A DNA stretch of 64,000 bases from an uncultured Rhodospirillales bacterium. Its GTDB lineage: Bacteria > Pseudomonadota > Alphaproteobacteria > Rhodospirillales > UBA2165. The position numbers and the translations under genes are program-made. The notes beneath the pieces are model-generated. The model had not been told where the DNA came from. It worked only from the letters and a program-made list of their open reading frames with translations, and did no database searches. Numbering within the stretch: position 1 is the first letter of the stretch; every line of letters starts with the position of its first letter. Positions 41,983 through 51,900 of the stretch are shown here, piece by piece. Where the stretch lies: positions 1,240,001 to 1,304,000 of the forward strand of contig CAJXKD010000001.1 of assembly GCA_913055735.1 (NCBI GenBank), written 5' to 3'.

Positions 41983-43965
41983 CTAAGCGGAGTTTGCCGC
42001 CCAAAGGCGTCGATAAGCGGCCTCCAGTTCGTTCGCGAACCGGCGCTCGTCCATGAGAGACGACCCCGCGAGCCGTGCCCTCAGATTACAGCGCAGATCA
42101 GCTAATTTATCCGCATCCATAGCCAAGGCCGCGGCCTTGGCCACATATTCATCCGTCGAGTTCGCAATCAGGTCCGTGCACCCGATCCGGGTCAGGATCA
42201 TACAGCCAACGCGTCCGGCATGCCGGACGCCGGCCATTGAGATGACGGGCACGCCCATCCACAGCGCTTCGAACGTGGTGGTGGTGCCGTTATAGGGAAA
42301 CGGATCCAAGGCAATATCGACATCGTGGTAGAGCATCATTGGTTGGTCTTCCTGGGCGATCCAATCGGCGAACTGCAGCCGCCCGTCCTCGACTCCGTGC
42401 GCGGCAAATTCCGCGGCTATTCGCGCGCGTGTTTCCGGCGCGCCCGACATCACCGATTTCAAAAGGAGACACGCGTCCGGAACAGCGTTCAGAATCGCGG
42501 CCCAGGCCGCGATGACGTCCGTCGTCATCTTGAGGCTGTTGTTGAACGATCCAAATGTGACGTACCTGTTGCGTTGGACGGGCGGCGGGCCGATGTCCGG
42601 TGCGCCGCTCGGTGGTGCATAACAGAGAAAACCACCCTCAAGCCGGACCAATTCCTCGGTGTGCCACCTATCCGCCTCACCGGAAGGATCTGCGATCGCA
42701 TCGGTGATCCAGGCGTCCATAGACCAAAGGCCCGTCGTCGACGGATAACCCAGCCAGGAAACCTGCACCGGCGCGGCACGGTTGGCGAAAACCCGAATGC
42801 GCCCACCCCGGGTCAGCCCAGCGAGATCGACCAAAATATCAATCCGCTCTTGCCGAATTTTCGCACCAATTTCCGTATCGTCGAGGGAGGCAACCTCATG
42901 CCAGCCGTCGGCCAACCCCCGAAGCGCCGCCGTCTTTTCATCGGGAGCGGCAACCGTGGAAAACCCAATCACCTCCACCTTTCGACGGTCATGTGCCCGG
43001 AACAAGGGTTCGATGAAATAGGCACAGGAATGCGTTCTGAAGTCCGGAGACAGATAACCGACACGAAGCCGCCGATCCGGATCGCGATCATTGTCAAACG
43101 TCTCACTGGCCGCGGCGCCCGCATCAAAACGTTCGGCCCACGTGCGGTGGGCCAGAAACAAGGATTCCTCATCCTGATCGGTCCGGTACAAAAGATTGAG
43201 AAGATGATTGGCTTCGGCGTCGAGATAGCCGGGTGTCAATTCGATAGCGCGGCGGAAACATTGGATCGCCTCGTCGGACCGCCACAACCGGTTCAACAGG
43301 TTGCCGAGATTGTAGTAGGCGGTCGCGTAGTTGGGACTGGCCTCAATGGCGGTGCGCTGAGCTTCTTCCGCCGCGGTCAATCGACCCTGACGTTGCAGGC
43401 TGTTGCCCAATGTCGTCAGGGCCTCCGCATTCTTTGGGTCAATGGCCAACGCCTTACGGCAGGCTTCTTCCGCTTCTTCGTCCCGGCCTTGTTTACTCAA
43501 CGCGGCACCGAGGCCCGCCCAAACCCCGGCATGGGTTGAATCGAGTTCGAGCGCTTGCCGGAACGCCGCTTCTGCGGCAACACCATTGCCGCGGCGGCCC
43601 AAACTGAGGCCGAGGTTGTAGACAGCCGGTACCGATGTCGGGTCAAGTTCCGATGCGCGTTGGAAACACACGATGGCGCCACGAACGTCACCCTTTTGCG
43701 ACAGCACGACACCCAGATTGAATTGAAATGTCGGTCGGTCGGGTGCCTCGGCAATCGCCTTGCCGATAAATTCCTCTGCGCGCGCCAAATCGTCCCCCGC
43801 CTGCGCGATCAGGCCCATAAAGTGTAGGGCATCGGGATGAGTTGGATGCCACGCCAACACGCGGTCATAACAGTCGCGCGCCTCGGACAGACGGCCGGCA
43901 CGATGATGGGCTAACCCCTCATGCAGCGCTGTTTCAGCATCAAAATCCGGTGCGCCTGCCACCAT
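41983..43965 (-). CDS. TPR protein with O-GlcNAc-transferase-like catalytic domain
   Basis: About 660 residues. Seven or so TPR units (about 10-260) precede a Glyco_transf_41 domain: RVGYLSPDFRTHSCAYFIEPL, LVDLAGLTRGGRI, RAAPVQVSWLGYPSTTGL, YVTFGSFNNSLKM and DIALDPFPYNGTTTTFEALWMGVPV. Bacterial relatives transfer sugars to proteins or act on glycans. ATG 43965 is used; an in-frame TTG at 43974 abuts the yjbQ stop. It follows yjbQ directly. Acceptors are unknown. Confidence 0.88.
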   Translation of the reverse strand: MVAGAPDFDAETALHEGLAHHRAGRLSEARDCYDRVLAWHPTHPDALHFMGLIAQAGDDLARAEEFIGKAIAEAPDRPTFQFNLGVVLSQKGDVRGAIVCFQRASELDPTSVPAVYNLGLSLGRRGNGVAAEAAFRQALELDSTHAGVWAGLGAALSKQGRDEEAEEACRKALAIDPKNAEALTTLGNSLQRQGRLTAAEEAQRTAIEASPNYATAYYNLGNLLNRLWRSDEAIQCFRRAIELTPGYLDAEANHLLNLLYRTDQDEESLFLAHRTWAERFDAGAAASETFDNDRDPDRRLRVGYLSPDFRTHSCAYFIEPLFRAHDRRKVEVIGFSTVAAPDEKTAALRGLADGWHEVASLDDTEIGAKIRQERIDILVDLAGLTRGGRIRVFANRAAPVQVSWLGYPSTTGLWSMDAWITDAIADPSGEADRWHTEELVRLEGGFLCYAPPSGAPDIGPPPVQRNRYVTFGSFNNSLKMTTDVIAAWAAILNAVPDACLLLKSVMSGAPETRARIAAEFAAHGVEDGRLQFADWIAQEDQPMMLYHDVDIALDPFPYNGTTTTFEALWMGVPVISMAGVRHAGRVGCMILTRIGCTDLIANSTDEYVAKAAALAMDADKLADLRCNLRARLAGSSLMDERRFANELEAAYRRLWAANSA

Positions 43966-43974
43966 GCCGACCAA

Positions 43975-44394
43975 TCATTGTCCCGTTACATGCAACACGA
44001 TCTGCCGCCGATGGGGATGCGTGCGGTGTTCGAACAAATAGACACCCTGCCACGTTCCCAGAACCAGCCGACCATGCGTGATCGGAACGTTTAGGGATGT
44101 CGCCGTGAGCGCGGAACGAATATGAGCCGGCATGTCGTCGGGCCCTTCGGTGTCGTGATGGTAGCCGCCGCCCTCGGGAGCGACTTGCCGGAAAAAATTC
44201 AAGAGATCGCGCAAGACATCCGGATCGGCATTTTCCTGGATCACCAGAGAGGCGGACGTGTGGCGGATGAACAGCGTCAACAGCCCCGTCGTCACCGATT
44301 GAACATCGGTCCAATCCGTGACATCACGCGTAATATCATAGAACCCCTGACCTTGCGTCTCGACGGTTATGGTCGTTTGTGCCTGTTTCATCAT
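43975..44394 (-). CDS. YjbQ family protein (UPF0047)
   Basis: A 139-residue protein with family markers LTLFIRHTSASLVIQENADPDV, YHHDTEGPDDMPAHIRSAL and GRLVLGTWQGVYLFEHR. Some members show thiamine-phosphate synthase activity as a side function; the main role is unclear. Two adjacent ATGs at 44394 and 44391 follow AGCAGG. The stop abuts the downstream glycosyltransferase gene. Confidence 0.9.
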   Translation of the reverse strand: MMKQAQTTITVETQGQGFYDITRDVTDWTDVQSVTTGLLTLFIRHTSASLVIQENADPDVLRDLLNFFRQVAPEGGGYHHDTEGPDDMPAHIRSALTATSLNVPITHGRLVLGTWQGVYLFEHRTHPHRRQIVLHVTGQ

Positions 44395-44507
44395 CCTGCT
44401 GGCCGGCCCGGCGTCTTTCAGGAACCATACGGCAATCCCCCGGAACAGGCCAGAACTTGGCCAAATACAGCGGGTTGCGACAACCACCGAATCAGTCGTA
44501 TAGAAAA

Positions 44508-44522
44508 GAACAATTGATGAAC
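44508..44522 (+). promoter_or_regulatory. LexA/SOS box upstream of mmcB
   Basis: GAACAATTGATGAAC is GAAC-N7-GAAC, the reverse complement of the alphaproteobacterial LexA site GTTC-N7-GTTC. It lies 8 nt before the mmcB start, positioned to block transcription or initiation. Confidence 0.75.
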
Positions 44523-44530
44523 AATGATTG

Positions 44531-45001
44531 ATGCATTCGATGGACGATTTGTTCGACGATCCCGAAATGATGGCCCTCGGCCCCTTCGAGGCATCCGACA
44601 TCACCCGCGGCGTTTGCCGGCATCTTCGCAACCGCCGTTATAGCCCGCTGACAGAAGTAAAATTGACGTCGCGGCGGCGGGTCGACGTGATGGGACTAGA
44701 CCGCAAAGGAAACTTCGCCATTGTCGAGGTGAAATCGTCGGTGCGGGATTTTCAGACCGACAAGAAATGGCCCGACTATCTGGCCTTCTGTGACCGCTTT
44801 TACTTTGCCGTCGCCAACGGCTTTCCCGTCGAGCTATTGCCCGATACCTGCGGCATCATGATCGCAGATCCTTATGAGGCGGTTGTTCTGCGCGACGCTC
44901 CGTTGGAGAAGATGAACGCGGCCCGGCGGAAAACCCAGATCGTGCATTTCGCCAGCACTGCCGCCGACCGGCTGCACCGGGTCAACGATCCGTCTTTTTA
45001 A
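44531..45001 (+). CDS. mmcB: MmcB family DNA repair protein
   Basis: About 156 residues. The block RRRVDVMGLDRKGNFAIVEV followed by KSS is a PD-(D/E)XK nuclease-like D...ExK motif, typical of MmcB. In Caulobacter MmcB is reported as a DNA-damage-linked protein; the SOS box just upstream agrees. Start codons at 44531 and 44540 are both possible, and a TTG precedes the first. The 3' end overlaps the convergent ada-like gene by 20 bp. Confidence 0.85.
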   Translation: MHSMDDLFDDPEMMALGPFEASDITRGVCRHLRNRRYSPLTEVKLTSRRRVDVMGLDRKGNFAIVEVKSSVRDFQTDKKWPDYLAFCDRFYFAVANGFPVELLPDTCGIMIADPYEAVVLRDAPLEKMNAARRKTQIVHFASTAADRLHRVNDPSF

Positions 45002-45896
45002 CTTCTTCCTGCTCCATATCCAGAATCTTGCGCTTACGTTCCAGGCCCCAGCGGTAGCCGCGCAAACCGCCGTCGGAGCCAATGGCGCGATGACAGGGCA
45101 CGGCCACCGCCACCGGATTGACGGCGCAACTGCGCCCAACCGCCCGGACCGCCTTGGGCGCGCCGATAGCCTCGGCGATCTCGGCATAGGTCATGGTCTG
45201 GCCGCGCGGAATACGGCGCAAACAATCCCAAACTTTCCATTGAAACGCCGTCGCCCGCACATCGAGTGGCAGGGTTGCCGCCGCGCTATCGTCGCCACCG
45301 AGGATCGACAGCACTGCCGCCAGCTTGGTTTTGATACCATTCGCGTCCGCCACGATCTCGGCGGCGGGATATTCAGCGTGTAAATCCTCGATCAGTTCCT
45401 GATCATCGTCGCCGAGACTGATCCGGCATACCCCTTTTTCGGTTGCCGCGACCAACAAGCGCCCAAGCGCACTGTCCGAAATCGCCCAACCGATGCGCGC
45501 GCCCTTGCCACCACGTCCATAACTTGCCGGTGTCATGCCGAGGGTTTCACCCGCCCGTTCATACAATCGGCTCGATGAACCGAAGCCAGCACCATAGAGC
45601 GCAGAGGTCACGGATTCACCGTTGCGCACATCTTGTTTGAAACGGTCAAGGCGCCGGTGGGCGGCATAGTCACGCGGCGAGAGGCCGGTCGCCTTCTTGA
45701 ATTGCCGTTGCAGATGATAGGGACTGACCCCGACGGCCGCCGACAATTCGGCAAGCGTCGGCACACCCTCATCGTGGGCGTCGATCAGGCGGCAGACCTC
45801 GGCAATCCAGCCCGGCCAATCCGGCCCTTTGGCTACCGCCTCGGTGGATTCGGATGAAAGCTTGTTCATATCGGCTTGATCCAACAGCGTCATCAT
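44982..45896 (-). CDS. Ada-like AraC/methylated-DNA-cysteine methyltransferase
   Basis: 304 residues. The AraC-type helix-turn-helix pair covers about residues 30-130 (LAELSAAVGVSPYHLQRQF). The methyltransferase domain ends with the active-site motif PVAVAVPCHRAIG, whose Cys accepts methyl groups from O6-methylguanine. The N-terminal Cys-rich phosphotriester sensor domain of E. coli Ada is absent, so induction by methylated backbone is not expected. The gene converges on mmcB. Confidence 0.88.
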   Translation of the reverse strand: MMTLLDQADMNKLSSESTEAVAKGPDWPGWIAEVCRLIDAHDEGVPTLAELSAAVGVSPYHLQRQFKKATGLSPRDYAAHRRLDRFKQDVRNGESVTSALYGAGFGSSSRLYERAGETLGMTPASYGRGGKGARIGWAISDSALGRLLVAATEKGVCRISLGDDDQELIEDLHAEYPAAEIVADANGIKTKLAAVLSILGGDDSAAATLPLDVRATAFQWKVWDCLRRIPRGQTMTYAEIAEAIGAPKAVRAVGRSCAVNPVAVAVPCHRAIGSDGGLRGYRWGLERKRKILDMEQEEVKKTDR

Positions 45897-45962
45897 AGCC
45901 CCAGAATAGGGGCAGGTCGCGGGCTAATCTATCCGAAGATTGCGCCCCGAAAACGGCTGAAT

Positions 45963-46673
45963 TCAGCCGATCCGCATCAAGCGTTCGGTATTGTGGTAAA
46001 GCCAGTCCCGCGCGCCGTCGGCATCGACCTCAAGCGCGTCGACGGTGCGCCAAAAGGCAGGACCGTGGTGGAAGTGCCTGAGATGCGCAACTTCATGCGC
46101 CACGACATAATCGCGCACCCAATCGGGCACCAGCACCAACCGCCAACAGAAGGACAGGTTCCCCGCGGCAGAACAGGAGCCCCAACGCGTATGCGTATCA
46201 CGCACCGAGATGCGATTAACATGTTGGTCGAGGCATGAAGCCATGGCGTAGGCTTTTTCGCTCACCGATGTGCGCGCCTCGGCCTTCAGCCAATCGCGCA
46301 CCCGGCGCGCCAGATGCGCCGCTTCGCCCGCGACCAGAATTTCACCATCGACCCGGCGCACGCCAAAACGGCCATGAGGGTAATGCCGGACACGATGCGG
46401 TATGTCGTTGAAGGGGATTTCAACGCCATTTTCGAAAACGACGCGACGCGCACGACGGGCGAGCGTTTTTTCGATCCACCCGGTGTTTTCGGCAACCAAC
46501 TTCATGGCATCCGCGCGCGCCGCCCGGGCCGGAAGCGTCACGACCACACCATCCTCGTCCGGATCGAGACGCAGGATGAGACGCCGTGCCCGCCGGTTCC
46601 ATCGCAGCCGCACCGGTAATTCCCGTCCGGCGACGTGGATACTGGTTAACGCGTTACGTCGATCGGCGGCCAC
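45963..46673 (-). CDS. YgjP-like zinc metallopeptidase (DUF45)
   Basis: 236 residues. The zinc motif [18 protein letters not shown] and the upstream [14 protein letters not shown] block are diagnostic of the YgjP/WLM-related M48-type group. It is cytoplasmic, with no signal peptide. It overlaps the upstream ycgN-like gene by 20 bp. Substrate unknown. Confidence 0.9.
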   Translation of the reverse strand: MAADRRNALTSIHVAGRELPVRLRWNRRARRLILRLDPDEDGVVVTLPARAARADAMKLVAENTGWIEKTLARRARRVVFENGVEIPFNDIPHRVRHYPHGRFGVRRVDGEILVAGEAAHLARRVRDWLKAEARTSVSEKAYAMASCLDQHVNRISVRDTHTRWGSCSAAGNLSFCWRLVLVPDWVRDYVVAHEVAHLRHFHHGPAFWRTVDALEVDADGARDWLYHNTERLMRIG

Positions 46674-47160
46674 GTTCCGGTCTCCTTTCGCCAGAATCTA
46701 TTTCATCCGGCCAAGTGACGATGTGATCCTCCAAGTCGCCCGCGTTGCGTTCGGCCACGACACGACCACGTACCGACACGCCGGCCCGGTGAACACTTTC
46801 CGGATCGCCGGACAGGAGCGGGTGCCACCAAAAAAGATCCCTGCCTTCGGCCACCAACCGATAGGCACATGTCGGCGGCAACCAATCGATGGTCTCCATC
46901 GTGCTCGGTGTAAGTTCGACGCAATCGGGAACGCGGAACGTCCGGTGCATATAATCGGTGCAGCGGCAAACACCGACATCCAACAACGCGCAGGCGACAT
47001 TGGTGTAAGAGACTTCACCGGTGTCGACATCCTCGAGCTTATGCAAGCAGCATTTGGCGCACCCGTCGCAGAGCGACTCCCATTCATCGGGAGACATCTC
47101 CTGCAGGGACTTGGTTCGCCAAAACGGCGCCGACACCCCAGATATCGGGTTACTTGCCAT
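46654..47160 (-). CDS. YcgN family cysteine-cluster protein
   Basis: A 168-residue UPF0153/YcgN protein with metal-binding-type cysteines: [26 protein letters not shown] and VPDCVEL, plus WLPPTCAYR. Family members are thought to bind zinc or an iron-sulfur cluster; function is unknown. ATG 47160 gives the family's usual N-terminus ([20 protein letters not shown]). Confidence 0.9.
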   Translation of the reverse strand: MASNPISGVSAPFWRTKSLQEMSPDEWESLCDGCAKCCLHKLEDVDTGEVSYTNVACALLDVGVCRCTDYMHRTFRVPDCVELTPSTMETIDWLPPTCAYRLVAEGRDLFWWHPLLSGDPESVHRAGVSVRGRVVAERNAGDLEDHIVTWPDEIDSGERRPERGRRST

Positions 47161-47259
47161 CTTAGTCACTACTTTTAGCCGTTTGGCGAACCCGGCGCCA
47201 GCGTGCTGGATGCTGCAAACCGCATTGACGCTCAAACAAAGTCTCCCCATTCTCATTCT

Positions 47260-48258
47260 ATGTTCTTGTTCGGACTCTTGGGGGAAAAAGGGGGGTTCGA
47301 CCCCCTGGTCCTGCTGCTGGCGGCATTGATCTTGGATGTCGTTGTCGGCGATCTCCGCCTGATCATTGGGTTGACCGGTCATCCGTTGGATCCTTTCGGT
47401 GGATTGGCCGGCTGGTTCGACCGCAAACTCAATCGTGAATCGCGCAGCCAGGGCGACCGTGCCGCACGCGGCGCCGTTGTCGTACTGATCCTTGTCGCGC
47501 TGGGCATCGGCGCGGGACTCGGCGTGTCCTGGTTGAGCCAGACAATCCCCTATGCCTGGATATTGGAACTTGTGCTTCTGATTATCCTGATACCGCAGCG
47601 AAGCTTGTTCACGCGCGTAAAAGGTGTCGGGTCTCATTTGCGGGATGGCGCCCTCGGCCGCGCAAGGCGCGCCATTTCGCTGTTGAGCGGGCGCAATGCC
47701 GCCGACGCCGACGGCCATGCCGTCGCCCGCATGACCGTCGAACTGACGGCGAGCCGATTTACTGTCGCTATCGTCGCACCCGTTTTCTGGTACATGATGT
47801 TCGGGTTCCCCGGCTTCCTCGTCTATCAGGTCGTCAACGCACTGGACCGTCAGATCGGCGTGCGGTCCGATCGCTATCGCGCCTTCGGGTTTACCGCCTT
47901 CCGGTTGAACTATGTTTTGACGCTGATCCCCGGCTGGCTCGGCGGTATCTTTCTCAGCGTGGCGGCGCTCTTTGTGCCCACCGCCAATCCGGCGAAAGCC
48001 GTGCGTGTTATGTTGAGCCGGGATGCGTGGCGGGCCGGCGCCAACAACGGTTGGGCGTGCGGCGCCATGGCGGGCGCTTTAGGTCTGGCTCTCACCGGAC
48101 GGCGCCTCAACGAACCCGAGGGATTGCACTGGATCGGCAAAAAGGGACGCGCCATGGTCACCCCACAGGATATCCGGCGCGCGCTTTTTCTGTATGCCGT
48201 TGCCTGTTTACTGAACGGGGTGTGGGTTGCCAGCTTGACCGTTTTCCGCTTCGCGTGA
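47260..48258 (+). CDS. CobD/CbiB-like membrane protein
   Basis: 332 residues, several transmembrane helices, with the CbiB-type signature [20 protein letters not shown]. CbiB/CobD attaches the aminopropanol arm to cobyric acid in B12 synthesis. No other cobalamin gene is in the window and the sequence departs from the usual NAGWPE form, so a different role is possible. ATG 47260 has no clear Shine-Dalgarno; 47203 is an alternative. Confidence 0.75.
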   Translation: MFLFGLLGEKGGFDPLVLLLAALILDVVVGDLRLIIGLTGHPLDPFGGLAGWFDRKLNRESRSQGDRAARGAVVVLILVALGIGAGLGVSWLSQTIPYAWILELVLLIILIPQRSLFTRVKGVGSHLRDGALGRARRAISLLSGRNAADADGHAVARMTVELTASRFTVAIVAPVFWYMMFGFPGFLVYQVVNALDRQIGVRSDRYRAFGFTAFRLNYVLTLIPGWLGGIFLSVAALFVPTANPAKAVRVMLSRDAWRAGANNGWACGAMAGALGLALTGRRLNEPEGLHWIGKKGRAMVTPQDIRRALFLYAVACLLNGVWVASLTVFRFA

Positions 48259-48270
48259 GAATGTTCCGCC

Positions 48271-48642
48271 ATGGCGGTCAATCCAGAATTCAAAGAACAT
48301 GTTCTCGATCTTCTGTCACCCATGGACGGCGTGACCGCGAGATCCATGTTCGGTGGCGCCGGGCTCTATCGGGACGGCGTGATGTTTGCTCTTCTGAGCA
48401 GCAGCGGTGGCTTTTATTTCCGGACGGATGACGGTAACCGGGAAGACTACGAAGCGCTGGGATCGGGGCCATTCAAGCCGTTCGACGATAAACCCATGCT
48501 GATGCCATACCACGAAGTGCCGGCGGATCTCATGGAGGATCCCGACGAACTTTGTGCTTGGGCGCACAAGGCGTGGGAGGCCGCCCGTCGCGCCACGGCG
48601 GCAAAATCGAAAAAGAGCAAGAAAACGACGCGCACCTCATGA
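48271..48642 (+). CDS. TfoX N-terminal domain protein
   Basis: A 123-residue TfoX-N protein (MFGGAGLYRDGVMFALLSSSG, then YYE-like segment YEALGSGPF). The C-terminus is a Lys/Ser-rich tail. The domain is a competence-regulator relative, usually of unknown role in alphaproteobacteria. It overlaps the next gene in an ATGA junction. Confidence 0.88.
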   Translation: MAVNPEFKEHVLDLLSPMDGVTARSMFGGAGLYRDGVMFALLSSSGGFYFRTDDGNREDYEALGSGPFKPFDDKPMLMPYHEVPADLMEDPDELCAWAHKAWEAARRATAAKSKKSKKTTRTS

Positions 48643-48902
48643 TGCAAGATGGGGACACGGCCATCCGCAAGCACTCCGTGCGTATCGCCGGCCATGCGAC
48701 CAGTATCTCGTTGGAAAACGCCTTCTGGAACGCCTTCAAGGCGATCTGCAAGCAACGCAACATGTCGGTCAACGATCTGCTCACCGAGATCGATCGCGGC
48801 CGCGGCGGCAATCTCTCGAGCGCGGTGCGGGTGTATGTACTCGATCAGTTGCGCCAGGAAACGCGCCACAGGACGCACGCGGCGGACGAGCGGCTCAGCT
48901 AA
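48639..48902 (+). CDS. Ribbon-helix-helix domain protein
   Basis: An 87-residue RHH_4-type protein: KHSVRIAGHATSISLENAFW begins the beta strand and helix, and MSVNDLLTEIDRGRGGNLSSAVRVYVL forms the second helix region. Likely a dimeric DNA binder. It starts at ATG 48639 within the tfoX-like stop and overlaps the convergent AsmA gene by 4 bp. Confidence 0.87.
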   Translation: MMQDGDTAIRKHSVRIAGHATSISLENAFWNAFKAICKQRNMSVNDLLTEIDRGRGGNLSSAVRVYVLDQLRQETRHRTHAADERLS

Positions 48903-51900
48903 CGACCAAGGCCTTTGAGAATGCCTTTGATGAAATCATCGACTTTCGGCTTGGGCTGTTCTTGGGCTTTTTCGGGCTCCGATTGGACATCAGATTTCGT
49001 ATCCGATTGGGGCGCGGTTTGTCCGCCGCCAAGAATCCCCGGCAGAATTTGATCGACGATCTGCCCGATACCTTCCTTGTTGCGCAGCTTGTCGAGCCCG
49101 GGGATAGCGATGCCGCCGAGACCACCGGTTTCCAGTTTCACATTGGGTGCATCCAGATTACCGGAAATCTTGAACGGCAGCCTTTCCGGCAACCGCCCCC
49201 CCTGCGCAACCAAAGCCGTCAACAGGGTTTGCTCCATCTTCACTTCGCCGGAGGTATCGATACGCCAAGCCGGAAGGTCGATGCTGCCGCTAGCGCCACC
49301 TGTCGCGATACCCGACGAAATCTTGAGATCGTCAAAACCGGCGACACCCTTGTCGATCTTGAAGCTCGTTGAAATATCCGCGAGACTCGCACCTTGTTTG
49401 CCGGCAACAAGAGAATTCAAGGGCGCCAGAATTCGGATCAGCGGCCCCAGAAAGATACCGCCGCCGCGGCTCAACGGATCAATGCGTGCCAGACTAACCT
49501 GTCCCGCGCCACCGAGCGTAGAAACAAGATCGGCAACACTGCGGCCGTTCGCAGAAAGGTCCGCCATCGCCGTCATCTTTCCGCTTCCGAACGCGGCAAT
49601 GCCGAGTGCCTTCATCGCCGTGGGAAGATTGAGACCATCAACCTCTAGTTTCGCCGCATATTGGCCGCCGCCATTGCCGCTCGCCAAACGGCCATTAGCC
49701 TCCAACGCGCCGCCATACAGCGCCCCTGTCAGCCGCTTGGCGGTCAGAACGCCGTTAGTCAAGGAAGCGGTCAGATCGGCATCGTCGAGACGGTATTTCT
49801 GATAGGCAAGTGCCTTAGACTTCAAAGTCACGTCGGCGTCCGCCAAGCCGAGAACCGACAGATCGATCGGGCTCGTCGACCATCTTTGGTGCACCTCCGT
49901 CGCCACACGTTGGATAAGGGACCGAACATCAAAACCTTCCGGAACGCGGAGCAAGGCATGTCGCACGCGGGGCGCGGCAGGGTCGAAGGACGCACGACGC
50001 TGCGCTGGTAAAAAGCGGTCGATCTGCAAGACGCCCGTCGTTAAATCAGCGACAAACCGCGGGCGGGCGCGATCGAACGTTCCCTCGATAGAACCAGCAA
50101 GGCTGGTATCTGCGACCGATCCCGATAGATCAGTGATGGAAAGTTTTAGTGGCGTGCCGGAAATTCGCGCCGCCAGATCGATACCACCGAGATTCCCAGC
50201 CGGATTGTAGTTAATACCGGTAACCCGCATGAGGCGCTGCAAACTGGAATGCTGAATACGGATGCTGGTATCCAACGCCGGCAGCAAATCTTGCGTACCG
50301 ATGCGGCCATCCAAGGAATAAGTGCCGCCAGCGGCGGAAATAGTCGATTTCGCCGCCAAATCGGATGGCGTGCCGCTGAATGTGCCCTTCATCGACACGG
50401 CCCCCAACCCCGAGGCATTGAATGGAATGGCGATGCCCGCCGTTTTAAAGAACTGCGCGAGGTTTTTCGAATTGGTTTCGACCGTCATGTCGTCGAGCCG
50501 GGGGCTGGCCGCGCTGACGGCCTCGTTCAATCCCGTCACGGCACCGGACAGGCTTGCCGAAACGCCCGCCGCGTCGGCAATGCGCAGTTCCCGCACCGTC
50601 AGTTTGCCGTCGAATGCCGTTCCATCAAACCGGATGTCACGAATAGGGATGCCGCGATAGGTTAGAACCCCCAACGTCGCCTTGAGATTGGCATCGATGA
50701 CGTTGAGCGCCGTCAGACCCGCCAACGGATTGACGGCGGATGGCCCCACGATCTGGCCAGAGGTTTTGGCATTGGACGCCGACGACGACCCGGACCTAGA
50801 GGACTCGGACCCAACACCCCCATTGGCTCCGGAGGCTCCGGGCAGATAGGCATCCAGATTGGCCTGGTCGATGACCAAATTGGCCCCGACCGCCAGCCTT
50901 TCGCGCAGGGCGACGGTCGCCGCCCCTTTTATCCGCGTCGTGTCGATATTGAGATCGATTTGATTGAGCCGCAGCTCCGCAGGCGTCGCGGTAACCTTCC
51001 CGGCAAACACCAATTTACGCAATCGGTCGCGGGCGATCGGCGGCGCATCAACACCCAGCCACCCGAGGACAGCCCGCAAGTCGTTGGTCGACACATCCAT
51101 CGTGCCATCGAATTGGGGTGCGCCGCCCGGCATGGTGACGAAACCGAACACGGCAAGATCCGACGCACCGGGCAGTTGCGCGGACATCTGATTGACGGTG
51201 ATCTCACCATTGGCAACAGAAACATCCACCTGTGCTTCGCTGATCAGCCCGCCCCGAAAGGTGGTCGACCCGACAGAAAGATTGAGATGGGCCGCCAGAT
51301 TTTTCGGAATGCCCGCCTCAGCCGGCTTCGCATGTTTAGGCGCGCCAGCCTTCGGCGATACCGGGGATTCAGACGACGGCGGCAGTTTCGCGGGCTCAAC
51401 AGGCTGGCCGTTGCCGGCAGGCACCACGAGAAATTCATCCAGGTCGAGACGATTCACCGTTAGCTTGAGATCCGCCTCTATCATGTTGCCAAAGGAAGCG
51501 GTCACCTCACCCGACGCTTTCGTATCCGCCAGCGATACGTTCAGATCGTTGATTTCCGCGCCTTCCTGGGAACCCGACACAGCGGCCTCCAACGTAAAGG
51601 GACGCGCCATCAATCCTGGCAACATGGGCGCACCCGTGAAGGCGCCGGCAAACTGCCGCAGGTTTTCGCCGGAAGCTTCGAAGGTGCCTTTCAAACGGGG
51701 CGCATCGGTAAGACCCGACAAGGTACCCGCAAATTTGGTTTTAACCTCACCGGGAACGAATTCTATTTCCGCGGTAAAAGGCAAGGTCCGCCGCTGTACA
51801 AACGTACCGGTGGAAACCTTGAAGCTGAGAGGAATGTTTCGCGCCACCAAGCTGCCGGAGGCTTCCATCGGCCCCATCAGCGAAGCGGCGGTCATGCGTC

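Noticed and set aside
42325..43539. 404-codon plus-strand frame opposite the OGT-like gene
   Set aside because: No recognisable domain; the minus strand carries all the TPR and glycosyltransferase landmarks.
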